A DNA stretch of 64,000 nt, from NCBI RefSeq assembly GCF_022603395.1, contig NZ_JAIBKA010000013.1, forward strand, positions 1 through 64,000, read 5' to 3'. This document shows positions 18,642 through 28,535 of the stretch, piece by piece. The position numbers and the translations under genes are program-made. The notes under the pieces are model-generated. The model did no database searches. It had not been told where the DNA came from and worked only from the letters and a program-made list of their open reading frames with translations. Within the stretch, counting starts at the first letter, position 1, and each line of letters opens with the position of its first letter. The stretch is from Desulfoferrobacter suflitae (GTDB lineage: Bacteria; Desulfobacterota; Syntrophobacteria; Syntrophobacterales; Syntrophobacteraceae).

Positions 18642-18845
18642 CGTTCACCCACCATTTTCACAGCCCAAAAGCGCGCCACCCCCCCCGGGGGGAGACCAAC
18701 CACCCGCCCAAACAATCATGTAACACTCTTTTCCTGATTTCACAAATGGTTGCGACCGGCATCCGGGCATGCCCTTGTGATTACCCACACCGTTGCTTCC
18801 TGCTTGACCCGACCACGCGCCTTTGCTAGAAGGATTCACCTGCAA
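18642..18845. promoter_or_regulatory. Divergent intergenic region, PhnD-like gene / iorA
   Basis: These 204 bp must carry the promoters of the leftward sensor operon and the rightward ior-liv operon. A perfect palindrome CCCCCCGGGGGG lies at 18681-18692. No -35/-10 pair stands out. AGAAGGA (ending near 18832) is the ribosome site for iorA. Confidence 0.4.
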
Positions 18846-20720
18846 ATGACTACTTTTAGGAGCCTGCGATTGAGCAAATATCATATACTTCTCGGGAATG
18901 AAGCCATAGCCTACGGACTCGTCGAATGCTCCTGCACGCTGGCCGCCTCCTACCCCGGCACACCGGCCTCTGAAGTTTTGAGCACACTGCTGGGGTTGAA
19001 GCGGCAACACGCACTCGATCTGCATGCAGAATGGTCCGTCAACGAAAAAGTTGCCTTTGAAGTCGCATTGGCGGCTGCTTATACCGGCCGGCGCGCGGCT
19101 GTGATCATGAAGCAGGTGGGCCTCAATGTGGCGGCCGACCCGTTGATGAGCGCCGCCTACACGGGCGTAAAAGGCGGCTTTGTCCTGGTGGTTGCAGACG
19201 ACCCCGGGCCCCATAGCTCTCAGACCGAACAGGACAGTCGCTTTTATGCCATGATGGCCAAGCTGCCGGTGCTCGACCCGACGTCGCCCGCCGAAGCGCG
19301 CCAATTTGTCCGGATGGCCTATGAGCTGTCAGAACAGTTCGAAATCCCGGTTATGCTCCGCCCAACCACGCGCATATGTCACGCCCGCCAGGACATGGAA
19401 CTGCCTTGTTTTTCCGGATTCCGCCAGACACCCGCATTCGATAGGAACCCGGGCCGCTGGGCGGCGACTCCAAAATTTCGCCTGATGCTTCACCACCAGC
19501 TTAACGAAAAGATTGAAAGCATCGCACAGCAAGCGCAGTTTTATCCCCGCTTGGCGAATGACGATCCGTTGCGGTTGGCTGCCGAACGGGGAAATAGATC
19601 CGGTTCTGTTTGCATTCTGGCGTCGGGAGTCGTTTTCGCTCACACCAAAGAAATCCTCGCCGATCTCCACCTGTACGACAGCATTCCTCTTTACCAAGTC
19701 CTTATGCCCTACCCTCTTTCCGCCGGCTTCCGCCAAGAACTGCTGAGGCGCTATGACAAAGTCCTGGTGCTGGAAGAAACCTCCCCGGTCATCGAGCTCC
19801 AGCTGCAAAACAAGGAAAAAGTTCTGGGGCGTACCAACCATGTGGTGCCGGCCGCGGGCGAGCTGCTGCCCGAAGTGGTGGAAGACATTGTGCGCAAATT
19901 TCTGGACCTGCCATCCGCCGAGCGAATCGAGCCGCCCAACATTGCCGGCCGGCGCCCGACGCTGTGTGCAGGATGCCCCCACCGGGCTGCATTTTTTGCC
20001 ATAAAAAAAGCCTTTCCCAAGGCCATCTACCCGAGCGATATCGGCTGTTATACTCTGGGCCTGAACCTTGGGGCGGTGGACACGGTGCTGTGCATGGGGG
20101 CCGCCATCGGGCTCGCTGCGGGATTTTATCACGCGTATCGCGCCGGCGGAGTCGACCACCCGCCCATTGCGGCAACCATTGGTGATTCCACTTTCTTTCA
20201 CGCGGGTATTCCGGCCCTGCTCAATGCCGTAGTGCAAGGAACCCGATTCGTTCTGGTGGTGCTGGATAACAGCACTACTGCTATGACCGGGCATCAACCC
20301 ACTCCGGCCGGCGGAATGACGGTTGACGGACATCAAGTCCCGCAGATCTCTATCGCGGAAATTGCCAGGGCCTGTGGCGTTCGATTTGTGGAAACGGCCG
20401 ATCCCTACCGGCTACCCGAATTCATCGATTTGCTGAAAAAGGCCGGGAACCATACCAGGGACGCTGATGGGGGAATTGCGGTAGTGATTGCCAAACGGCC
20501 CTGCCTCATGGATCGCACCCAGCCGCGCAGTTGGACACCCCGGAACATCGTGATCAACGACAAATGCAAGAGCTGCGATTTCTGCATCAAGCATTTTGAA
20601 TGTCCCGCCCTGCAGAGCCCGGGAGAAAAGATGCCCGTGCAGATCGACAGGACTCTTTGCACCGGCTGTGCGGTATGTGTTCATGTGTGCCCCAACCGGG
20701 CGATCGAGATTGCAGGTTGA
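18846..20720 (+). CDS. iorA: Indolepyruvate ferredoxin oxidoreductase, alpha subunit
   Basis: 624 aa from ATG 18846, chosen for its AGAAGGA. It oxidises arylpyruvates from aromatic amino acids to aryl-acetyl-CoA and reduces ferredoxin. The order is standard: an N-terminal pyrimidine domain (GNEAIAYGLVE, SYPGTPASE), a ThDP-binding domain with GDSTFFHAGIPALLNAV then VLDNSTTAMTG, and a C-terminal two-cluster ferredoxin (CKSCDFCIKHFECPAL; CTGCAVCVHVCPNRAIE). IorB follows after 65 bp, and an amino-acid ABC transporter is in the same operon. Confidence 0.96.
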   Translation: MTTFRSLRLSKYHILLGNEAIAYGLVECSCTLAASYPGTPASEVLSTLLGLKRQHALDLHAEWSVNEKVAFEVALAAAYTGRRAAVIMKQVGLNVAADPLMSAAYTGVKGGFVLVVADDPGPHSSQTEQDSRFYAMMAKLPVLDPTSPAEARQFVRMAYELSEQFEIPVMLRPTTRICHARQDMELPCFSGFRQTPAFDRNPGRWAATPKFRLMLHHQLNEKIESIAQQAQFYPRLANDDPLRLAAERGNRSGSVCILASGVVFAHTKEILADLHLYDSIPLYQVLMPYPLSAGFRQELLRRYDKVLVLEETSPVIELQLQNKEKVLGRTNHVVPAAGELLPEVVEDIVRKFLDLPSAERIEPPNIAGRRPTLCAGCPHRAAFFAIKKAFPKAIYPSDIGCYTLGLNLGAVDTVLCMGAAIGLAAGFYHAYRAGGVDHPPIAATIGDSTFFHAGIPALLNAVVQGTRFVLVVLDNSTTAMTGHQPTPAGGMTVDGHQVPQISIAEIARACGVRFVETADPYRLPEFIDLLKKAGNHTRDADGGIAVVIAKRPCLMDRTQPRSWTPRNIVINDKCKSCDFCIKHFECPALQSPGEKMPVQIDRTLCTGCAVCVHVCPNRAIEIAG

Positions 20721-20785
20721 ACAGCACCATGGCCATCTTCCGGGCGCGGCGCGGTTAACGATCAACTCAACCCAAAGGTAACGTC

Positions 20786-21361
20786 ATGCAGCAGATCATC
20801 ATAAGCGGCGTGGGTGGCCAGGGAGTACTGTTCATCACCCGGCTGCTGGCCCAGGCGGCAGTGGATCAGGACCGCCATGTTCTCATATCGGAAACGCACG
20901 GCATGGCTCAGCGCGGCGGCAATGTTGTGAGCCATCTCAAAGTCGGGGAACCGCGGACGGAGTCTGCTTTGGCAGAGACCGGGGCGGGCCGGCGGAGCCC
21001 CCGTTTCGAGTTCAGCAGCCCCCTCATCCGACCCGGACGTGCAGACGTTCTGCTGGCACTGCATGCAGACGGTTTAGCCGTCCACAGACATTACCTGAAA
21101 TCTGCCGGCAAGGCATTCAGCAACACGCAAGATGCGCAGGACAGCAATGCCCTCGATGCCACTCGCATTGCTTCCCGTCTGAATGCACCGGTCTCGGCCA
21201 ACCTGGTTCTGTTGGCCTTTGCCCTTGCTTCAGGAGAACTTTTTTGCAGTGCCGAACACATGCAAAAAGTCTTGAATCGCTCGGGCGGGAGACAGTTGGA
21301 GATGAACCTCAACGCTTTCCGCGCCGGGCTCAGTGCAGCCAGAGAAAAACTGAAGCCATGA
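20786..21361 (+). CDS. iorB: Indolepyruvate ferredoxin oxidoreductase, beta subunit
   Basis: 191 aa gamma-type subunit that pairs with IorA. The N-terminus QQIIISGVGGQGVLF and the following ETHGMAQRGGNV are the family's signatures. AAGGTAA lies before the ATG. Its stop overlaps the livH start (ATGA at 21358-21361), so the oxidoreductase and transporter are translationally coupled. Confidence 0.95.
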   Translation: MQQIIISGVGGQGVLFITRLLAQAAVDQDRHVLISETHGMAQRGGNVVSHLKVGEPRTESALAETGAGRRSPRFEFSSPLIRPGRADVLLALHADGLAVHRHYLKSAGKAFSNTQDAQDSNALDATRIASRLNAPVSANLVLLAFALASGELFCSAEHMQKVLNRSGGRQLEMNLNAFRAGLSAAREKLKP

Positions 21362-22239
21362 ACTGGAATCTGATTCCTCAATTTTTCGTTTCCGGAATCA
21401 CCAACGGCAGCATTTACGCCCTCATCGCCCTCGGATTCTGCCTCATCCAGAACGCCACGGGCATTGTCAACTTCGCTCAAGGCGACTTTGTCATGCTGGG
21501 CGCCATGATCGCCATCTCCCTCCACCAGGTTGCACACGTTCCTCTGCCCCTCGCTCTCATGATCGGCATACTCGGTACGGCGCTCGTTGGCATTGCTCTT
21601 CAGCAGGGCCCGGTCCGTCACTCGCGAAACCGCGACATTTTGACACTGGTCATGATCACCATCGGAGCTTCCATCAGCTTTCGCGGCGCGGCCATGCTGG
21701 TCTGGGGCAAGAGCTCGAGGATTTTGCCGCCCATTGGGGGCGATGCTCCCCTATTTTTCCTGGAGGCCGCCATTATGCCTCAGACCCTTTGGATACTGGC
21801 TGTCTCACTCATGGTGCTGGGCCTGCTCTATGTCTTTTTCCACCGCACCCTGCTGGGAAAAGCCATGCGCGCAGCCGCCGACAACCCTTTCGGCGCCGCA
21901 CTGATCGGCATTTCGGTGCGCAGGCTGGTGGCTCTGGCATTTGCCCTCAGCGGGGCCCTTGGAGCCCTGGCCGGTATTTTGATCACTCCCATCACCAGCA
22001 TGAGTTACGAAGGGGGGTTGATGCTGGGGCTGAAGGGTTTTGCCGGGGCCATTCTGGGCGGCTATGGAAGCACAGTGGGAGCCGTGGCCGGAGGACTGCT
22101 GCTGGGCATCCTGGAATCCTTCGGGGCGGGCTTCATTTCATCCTCCTACAAAGACGCCATCGCTTTCATAGTGCTGCTGGGCATCCTCTTTTTGCGGCCG
22201 GCGGGCCTGTTTGGCAGTGTCCGGGTACGAAGGCTTTAA
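21358..22239 (+). CDS. livH: Branched-chain/aromatic amino acid ABC permease LivH
   Basis: 293 aa, start in the ATGA overlap with iorB. It is a multi-helix permease with GITNGSIYALIALGFCLI, NFAQGDFVMLGA and GLKGFAGAILGGYGS, all typical of LivH. It forms the channel with LivM of the downstream fusion. Given coupling to iorAB the substrate may be an aromatic amino acid or aryl acid; that is inference. Confidence 0.94.
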   Translation: MNWNLIPQFFVSGITNGSIYALIALGFCLIQNATGIVNFAQGDFVMLGAMIAISLHQVAHVPLPLALMIGILGTALVGIALQQGPVRHSRNRDILTLVMITIGASISFRGAAMLVWGKSSRILPPIGGDAPLFFLEAAIMPQTLWILAVSLMVLGLLYVFFHRTLLGKAMRAAADNPFGAALIGISVRRLVALAFALSGALGALAGILITPITSMSYEGGLMLGLKGFAGAILGGYGSTVGAVAGGLLLGILESFGAGFISSSYKDAIAFIVLLGILFLRPAGLFGSVRVRRL

Positions 22240-22240
22240 C

Positions 22241-24133
22241 TTGACCGCACGAACGTATCAGAACGCCAAGGACATTTGCCACCTCCCTCTGCTACCCGCC
22301 CAGTGGAAAGCTCTTCTTGCCCTGATCGGCCTCTTAGCACTCATACCGGTGATACTGCCAAACGACTATTTCCTGTTATTCTTCAACGTAATGGCCTTGA
22401 ACGCCCTGGTAGTGCTCGGACTGAATCTCCTGATCGGTTCGACCGGGCAGGTCTCGCTGGGGCATGCGGCTTTTTTTGGAATCGGCGCATATGTGAGCGC
22501 CATTGCCGGCACCACATGGCAGTGGCCCATTTTTTATTCTTTTCTCTTTGCCCTTGCATCGGTGGGACTGATCGGATGCCTGCTGGCACTGCCCACCTTG
22601 CGGCTGGAAGGCCATTACCTGGTCATGGCGACCCTGGGCTTCAATATTATCGTGGATATTTTGCTCAATCAGATGGATGATATCACCGGGGGACCCTCGG
22701 GATTTCCCGGAATTCCGCAATTGTCCATGGGGCGGTTGACCATCGACAGCGACCTGAAGTTTTATATCTTCATCTGGACTTTGTTCGTTGTGGTTTTTGC
22801 TCTCACCTTGAACCTGACCGATTCCCGAATGGGTAGAGCGCTCAAGGCCATTCATGAAAAGGAGCTGACGGCCGAGACTCTGGGCATCCCGTGTCACCGC
22901 TACAAAGTCGCGGTGTTTGTGTTGAGCGCGCTGTACGCCGGGCTTGCCGGCTTCTGCTATGCCCACTACGTCACCTTCATAAGCCCCAAAACCTTTGATA
23001 TTTTTTATTCGGTTCAGGTGGTCACGATGGTTGTGGTGGGCGGGATGGGAAGCCTTTGGGGAGGGCTGGCAGGCACGATGCTGTTGACTTCGCTGCCGGA
23101 ACTGCTGCACCAGTTCGAGGATTGGTATGTGCTCAGCTATGGGCTCATCCTGATGGGCGTGTTGGTCTTTTCACCGCAGGGGCTGGTCTCCGCCCTTGCC
23201 TCCCTTTCACGATTGCGCCGGGCCGGACCGACGCAGTGGCAAGCAGACGGACAGGCGCATGGAAAGCCTGCAGCACCGGCCAGCGCGAAGCTTCGGAAGA
23301 AACGCCGATTGGCCCGGGAAGTTTCGCCTCGCGGGCCAAAACCTGAGCCCCTGCTGCGACTTGTCGATGTCTCCGTGAGCTTCGGCGGACTGCAGGCTTT
23401 GAACCAGGTCGGCATGGAAGTCGCCGCGGGGGAGATCGTGGCCCTCATTGGTCCCAATGGTGCCGGCAAGACCACTGTTCTGAATATCATCTGCGGATTG
23501 CTGAAACCGGACTCCGGAAAGGTATGGATCCAGGGGACCCCACTGGTGGGCAGCATGCCTCACAGGATTGCCGCCCGGGGGGTCGGCAGAACATTCCAGA
23601 CGGTACAGATTTATCAGGGGTTTTCCGTTCTGGAAAATGCGCTTTTGGGCAGTCACATCAGTGGTCATGCGGGGTTTCTTCAAGCCTGCCTGCATCTTCC
23701 CAAAGAGAGAAGCGAAGAGGCTCAGCTGCGCGCTCGCACCGGGCAGCTCCTGGAAGCCTTCAACCTGGGCGGCAAAGCAGACTATCCCGTTCAGCGTCTT
23801 ACCCTGCTCGAACAGAAGTTGCTGGAACTGGCACGTGCGCTGGCGCTCTCTCCAAGCGTCCTGCTGCTGGACGAACCCGTCGGCGGTCTCAACCCGCGCG
23901 AAAGCGCGGTGTTGGTCAAACACATCGAAGAGCTGCGCGAACGCGGCATGGGCACTATTCTGGTGGAGCACGACATGAACGTGGTCATGCGGCTGGCCGA
24001 CCGGGTTGTGGTGTTGCAGCACGGCGCCAGGATCGCCTCCGGCATTCCCCGGGAAGTGCAGCGCGATCCGAAAGTGATTGCAGCGTACTTAGGAACGAGA
24101 AAAGCCGGGGAGCCGCCCGCCGGGAAACAGTGA
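22241..24133 (+). CDS. livMG: LivM permease fused to LivG ATPase
   Basis: About 630 aa. TTG 22241 lies one base after the livH stop and seven bases after GAAGG, so I prefer it to upstream codons. Residues 20-325 are LivM (NLLIGSTGQVSLGHAAFFGIGAY; VVVGGMGSLWGG). A charged, Ala/Lys/Arg-rich linker of about 40 residues follows. Residues from about 368 are LivG: P-loop GPNGAGKTT near 404, Walker B LLLDEPVGGLNP, H-loop VEHDMN. The ABC signature, usually LSYGEQ in LivG, reads LTLLEQ and lacks the glycine. No stop or frameshift separates the parts. The second ATPase, livF, is 20 kb away. Confidence 0.92.
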   Translation: MTARTYQNAKDICHLPLLPAQWKALLALIGLLALIPVILPNDYFLLFFNVMALNALVVLGLNLLIGSTGQVSLGHAAFFGIGAYVSAIAGTTWQWPIFYSFLFALASVGLIGCLLALPTLRLEGHYLVMATLGFNIIVDILLNQMDDITGGPSGFPGIPQLSMGRLTIDSDLKFYIFIWTLFVVVFALTLNLTDSRMGRALKAIHEKELTAETLGIPCHRYKVAVFVLSALYAGLAGFCYAHYVTFISPKTFDIFYSVQVVTMVVVGGMGSLWGGLAGTMLLTSLPELLHQFEDWYVLSYGLILMGVLVFSPQGLVSALASLSRLRRAGPTQWQADGQAHGKPAAPASAKLRKKRRLAREVSPRGPKPEPLLRLVDVSVSFGGLQALNQVGMEVAAGEIVALIGPNGAGKTTVLNIICGLLKPDSGKVWIQGTPLVGSMPHRIAARGVGRTFQTVQIYQGFSVLENALLGSHISGHAGFLQACLHLPKERSEEAQLRARTGQLLEAFNLGGKADYPVQRLTLLEQKLLELARALALSPSVLLLDEPVGGLNPRESAVLVKHIEELRERGMGTILVEHDMNVVMRLADRVVVLQHGARIASGIPREVQRDPKVIAAYLGTRKAGEPPAGKQ

Positions 24134-24180
24134 AGCACACCACCGACATAATTGAGGGCGCGGATCAATAAAGGGCGTTA

Positions 24181-26400
24181 TTGCGGCTGCAACCCTCAAC
24201 CGAAAAGCTGATTGCGAAAATGCAAAACAAAGGGCGATTCGGAACTTTTCCGGGAGTTTTTACCCCGAATGTTCTGACCATACTCGGCATCATTCTGTTT
24301 CTTCGCCTCGGCTGGGTCGTTGGCCAGGCCGGCTTGATCGGTGCACTGATCATTATTGTCATCGCCAACCTGATATCGCTCCTCACCGGGCTGTCGCTCT
24401 CTGCAATCTCAACCAACATGCAGGTCAGAACCGGCGGCACCTACTATATGATCTCGCGCACTCTGGGGCTTGAGATAGGAGGCGCCATCGGGCTGCCGCT
24501 CTATCTCTCCCAGGCCATTTCGGTAGCCTTTTACCTGATCGGATTCACAGAAGCTTTTGTTGCCGTTTATCCTGTCGCCGATCCCAGAGTGGTCGCAACC
24601 TCCCTTGCACTTTTATTTGGTTTGCTGGCCTACATTGGAGCCGACTTTGCGTTGAAGATTCAGTTCTTTATTCTGTTGATTCTGGCTTCAGCACTGGTCT
24701 CTTTCTTTGCCGGCAGCCGGCCCCATTGGACCACCCTGCAGCTGTTCAGTTCGCCAGGCTCAACGGCTTCCTTCTGGCAGGTATTCGCTATCTTTTTCCC
24801 GGCGGTTACGGGAATCGCCGTTGGGGCCAGCATGTCGGGCGACCTCAAAGATCCGGCCAGGAGCATCCCGCTGGGAACGCTTGCATCCATCGCAGTCACG
24901 GCACTCGTCTACATCCTTGTTACGGTCTGGTTGGCGGGCCATGCCACAGTGGACGAACTGCTGAACGACTATATGATCATGCAGACATTGGCCAAATGGC
25001 CGCTGCTGATCATCGCGGGCGTCTGGGCGTCAACCCTCTCTTCCGCCCTTGGAAGTATTTTGGCGGCTCCCAGAACCTTGAAGGCGCTGGCAACGGATCA
25101 CGTGGTCCCCAAAATTTTCGGCGCTCAGCTCGGCAGCATAACCGAACCAAGGCTGGCGGTTGTCGTGACTACGGCCATTGCAGTTGGAATCATCTGGATG
25201 GGCAATCTCGATTTCGTGGCGGCCATCATCACCATGTTCTTTCTCAACACCTACGGAATGATCAACTTGACCGCCGGCCTCGAGCAGCTGATCGGAAATC
25301 CCAGCTTCAGACCCCAGTTCAGAGTGCCCTGGATCTTCTCGCTGCTCGGAGCCATCGGCTGTTACGCCGCCATGTTCCTCATCGACACTGCGGCGACCCT
25401 GGTGGCCATCTGCATCAGTTACGGCGTGTTTCTCTACCTGGGGCGGCGCGCTTTACGCCATGACTGGGGGGACATACGCAGCGGAATATGGTTCGCCTTG
25501 TCCCGTTTTGGCTTGATACGGCTGGAAACGGTCCCCTGGCACGTGAAGAACTGGCGGCCTAACATTGTGGTGTTTCTCCGTTCTCCACAAACCCAGGAGC
25601 ATTTGCTGGAAGTGGGAACCTGGCTGGCGCGGGGCAGAGGCTTCATCACCTTTTACCACCTTATTGCCGGCCAAGTGGAGCAACTGGCCGGCAAAGGGCT
25701 GCGTGACACATCCAGAAAGCACATGCAGAAATATCTGCGGGAACACGGTGCGGTAGCATTCACCGAATGCAGTATTGTGGAGAACCTCTACAGCGATGCG
25801 CTGACCATGCTTCAGGCCCATGGACTGGCAGGTCTCGAGCCGAATGTCGTGCTGTTTGGCTGGGGAACCCGCCACGCCATGCAGATGGAGCAATTCAGGC
25901 TGCTGCGCAAAATGGTGGCTCTCAAAAAATCGGTCCTGTTTCTCAAGTATGATGAATCCAGGGGCTTTGGAGAAAAAAAATGCATCGATATATGGTGGCG
26001 GGGACAAGACCGCAACGGCGAGCTGATGCTCCTCATCGCCCACATCATCGCGCAGAGTCTTGCCTGGAACGGCGCCCGCATGCGAATTCTGCGGCTGTTG
26101 ACCCGGGAAGAAGGGGTGCCGGGAGTCACCCGGCACATCGAAGAGCTGCTGCATCGTGTTCGCGTGAATGCTGAACCCAAGGTATTTATTCGCTCCGCTC
26201 CGGAGCAGCCATTCACCTCGGTGCTGCGACAGCACAGCGCTGAGAGCGATCTGGTGTTTTTAGGGCTGCAAGTCCCAACGGAGGAGCAGCTCACGGCCTA
26301 TGTCAAACAGGTCGAAGAAATACTTCAATCCACCGGCACCTGTATCCTGGTCCGAAACGGCGAGACGGAAAACATCCTGGATGTCGACACCGAAGCGTGA
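24181..26400 (+). CDS. SLC12-like cation-chloride cotransporter / amino acid permease
   Basis: 739 aa from TTG 24181, or about 726 from ATG 24220; the ribosome signal does not decide. The N-terminal 430 residues hold about twelve membrane helices with FGTFPGVFTPNVLTILGIILFLRLGW, the start typical of Na-K-Cl cotransporter-like (SLC12/APC) carriers (GIAVGASMSGDLKDPARSIP further on). The C-terminal 290 residues are a soluble domain. The substrate cannot be read from sequence. It follows livMG by 47 bp on the same strand. Confidence 0.85.
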   Translation: MRLQPSTEKLIAKMQNKGRFGTFPGVFTPNVLTILGIILFLRLGWVVGQAGLIGALIIIVIANLISLLTGLSLSAISTNMQVRTGGTYYMISRTLGLEIGGAIGLPLYLSQAISVAFYLIGFTEAFVAVYPVADPRVVATSLALLFGLLAYIGADFALKIQFFILLILASALVSFFAGSRPHWTTLQLFSSPGSTASFWQVFAIFFPAVTGIAVGASMSGDLKDPARSIPLGTLASIAVTALVYILVTVWLAGHATVDELLNDYMIMQTLAKWPLLIIAGVWASTLSSALGSILAAPRTLKALATDHVVPKIFGAQLGSITEPRLAVVVTTAIAVGIIWMGNLDFVAAIITMFFLNTYGMINLTAGLEQLIGNPSFRPQFRVPWIFSLLGAIGCYAAMFLIDTAATLVAICISYGVFLYLGRRALRHDWGDIRSGIWFALSRFGLIRLETVPWHVKNWRPNIVVFLRSPQTQEHLLEVGTWLARGRGFITFYHLIAGQVEQLAGKGLRDTSRKHMQKYLREHGAVAFTECSIVENLYSDALTMLQAHGLAGLEPNVVLFGWGTRHAMQMEQFRLLRKMVALKKSVLFLKYDESRGFGEKKCIDIWWRGQDRNGELMLLIAHIIAQSLAWNGARMRILRLLTREEGVPGVTRHIEELLHRVRVNAEPKVFIRSAPEQPFTSVLRQHSAESDLVFLGLQVPTEEQLTAYVKQVEEILQSTGTCILVRNGETENILDVDTEA

Positions 26401-26411
26401 GCGGGATTGTT

Positions 26412-26426
26412 ATTTTGCCGCAAAAT
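26412..26426. terminator. Short hairpin between convergent genes
   Basis: ATTTTG-CCG-CAAAAT forms a 6-bp stem in the 60-bp gap between the SLC12-like gene and the aldehyde oxidoreductase gene, which converge. It might act as a weak bidirectional terminator. Confidence 0.35.
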
Positions 26427-26460
26427 GGTTCACACAGGCAGCTTTGAGGTTGGGTTGCCG

Positions 26461-28386
26461 TCATGATCCATGCGTCTTTGGCAGTTCCCGCGCGACTTCG
26501 GAAAGCCCCAGGCGCTCCAGGGTTTCAGCCGTCTGCAGACCCGAATCGCCGTCCCAGTTGCGCAGCTGGTAAAATTCTCTGCGCATCCGTTCAAATACTT
26601 CACGATCAAGAGTTTGGCCTTTTCGGCTGATAACCTCTTCTCCCGGTCCAGGCACGATCACCTCAGGGTTCATGAAGACCGTTTCAACCGGGTCGACGAA
26701 ATTGAACTCTCTGGGGACATCATCGGTTTTGGGCCTCCATCCTTCTCGCAACAGGACCGCTCGCTGCAGATTGAAAATGCGTTCGCCGTATTCATTGAGA
26801 GCCCCTTCGTCGGTTTCGATACCGGTTACGGCGGAAAAAATGCGGCTCTCGAGGGTCGGCTCGCCGAGGCGATCGGCCGTGTTCCACGAGACCATGATGG
26901 GCCAGGCGGAATCACACAGTATCAGGCTGTCTTTCACATAGGTGCGATCGATGATGCGGGTCGCCGCCACGGCTTTCCCCTCTTCGCTGTTCAAGTCCCA
27001 GGCTTTTTCGTGTCCCCAGAACCTGCTTGCCGCCGCTCGAAAGACCTCGGAAGTGACCGGAGAGGATTTGGGGTCGGCGCGATTCATGACCCACAAACCG
27101 GTCAACCAGCTTATCTCATGCAGCATGGCAATGGGCTGCCTTGGCTCCAGTGCATAAAGCAAACCGTTTGTCAGATATTCCCGCGCGGAGTAGGTCGCAC
27201 CGGCCCCAACGCCCGACACTTCGTTGGAAAAATGCGCCCTGGCCGACTCCCCGAGCGTTTCACCGGTGCGCAGCAGACCCTCGGCGAGGAGGTCGCCAAA
27301 ACCCTCTCGACGGGCAATCATGTGAGCCAGGCTGTAGAAAAATTCATGCGTTCCCAGCTTGGACATATCCAGCCCGGTCTTTTCCGCAGTGAGGTAGCCG
27401 GCTTGGCAGCAGCTTTCGAGCCACTGGAGGATATTGGCCATCTCCATCGTGCAAATGGACAGGTCGTTGCAGATTCCCGTCGCATCGATGGCGGTCTCGA
27501 CGGGCTCCCCCGGCCTTCTCATGACCCACGGAAAATACACAAACATGGACTGACATTTTCGCAACACCTCTTTCCCTGAGGCTGTTCGAAAAGTGTTTCG
27601 GTACTTGCAGTCGAGTCCACACTGGTAACAGGAAGACTGACCGGTTCGCTGCACCTGCTCAGGGGGAAAGGGAGGCACCAGGGGATCGCGCTGGTTCAAA
27701 TGAACGGCGAGTCTATTCAACTCCTTCAATTGTTCCGGTCGGGCAACCAGCGGGTTGCCCGTACCCAGGACGGCGACCGCCTTGAGCTTTTTGGAGCCCA
27801 TAACCGCACCGAATCCGCCGGTGGCGCTGCCTTCATTGTCGGTCATCAGGTTGGCACTGCGGCACATATTTTCACCCGCCACCCCGGTGGTTACAAAACG
27901 AACTTTCCGCCCGTGCATCTGCTGGAGGATGTCTCGCGTGTCATAAGTCCCCTTGCCCCACAGGGGAGAAGCATCCAGGATGTGGGCCGCGCCGTCGTGA
28001 ATCCATAGATAAACGGGCTTTTCCGATTTCCCTGAAATGACCACTCCGTCGTATCCCGCTCTTTTCAGAGCGGGTCCGAAGAATCCTCCCAGGTTTCCGT
28101 AGCAAAATCCCTCCGGCATCAACATGGGAGACTTTCCCACCACTTCAAAGCGGGAAGCCCCCTGAGCTCCCGTAGCTCCGAGAGGGCCGGTCATCAAAAT
28201 GAGGCAATTTTCTGCATCAAAGGCGCCCACACCGGGCCCCACTTCCTCCCAGTAAAGGCGCGTGGCGATTCCCCGGCCGCCCAGGAAGCGATCCGCATAG
28301 TCCATGGTGTTCAGCCGGGTAACTTCCCCTGCAGAAAGGTCCACCCTGAGTATTTTTCCGCACCATCCGTATCTGTTGGTTTCCAT
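26461..28386 (-). CDS. aor: Aldehyde ferredoxin oxidoreductase (tungsten type)
   Basis: 641 aa. ATG 28386 is chosen over a GTG four codons upstream because GGAGGGAC lies just before it. The N-terminal domain (GWCGKILRVDLSAGEV; FLGGRGIATRL) binds the pterin cofactor. CYQCGLDC plus a later Cys in LILCDSAWP supply the four [4Fe-4S] ligands. The family oxidises aldehydes to acids with ferredoxin as acceptor. Near iorAB, a ThDP decarboxylase-like gene and paaK, aryl aldehydes are a reasonable guess. It is in a single-gene unit. Confidence 0.93.
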   Translation of the reverse strand: METNRYGWCGKILRVDLSAGEVTRLNTMDYADRFLGGRGIATRLYWEEVGPGVGAFDAENCLILMTGPLGATGAQGASRFEVVGKSPMLMPEGFCYGNLGGFFGPALKRAGYDGVVISGKSEKPVYLWIHDGAAHILDASPLWGKGTYDTRDILQQMHGRKVRFVTTGVAGENMCRSANLMTDNEGSATGGFGAVMGSKKLKAVAVLGTGNPLVARPEQLKELNRLAVHLNQRDPLVPPFPPEQVQRTGQSSCYQCGLDCKYRNTFRTASGKEVLRKCQSMFVYFPWVMRRPGEPVETAIDATGICNDLSICTMEMANILQWLESCCQAGYLTAEKTGLDMSKLGTHEFFYSLAHMIARREGFGDLLAEGLLRTGETLGESARAHFSNEVSGVGAGATYSAREYLTNGLLYALEPRQPIAMLHEISWLTGLWVMNRADPKSSPVTSEVFRAAASRFWGHEKAWDLNSEEGKAVAATRIIDRTYVKDSLILCDSAWPIMVSWNTADRLGEPTLESRIFSAVTGIETDEGALNEYGERIFNLQRAVLLREGWRPKTDDVPREFNFVDPVETVFMNPEVIVPGPGEEVISRKGQTLDREVFERMRREFYQLRNWDGDSGLQTAETLERLGLSEVARELPKTHGS

Positions 28387-28535
28387 CTGTCCCTCCACCT
28401 GTGCCGCGGTCCTGGCATCTTTGTTCTTGTAATCATTTGCTGTCGCGGGCGGTGATGCCGGCAGACAGGCCCTTTGGTGTGTGCAACTGCGCCGTGCCCG
28501 TTTGCTAATTGCGGTCTGCCTGCACCGACCCGCTG

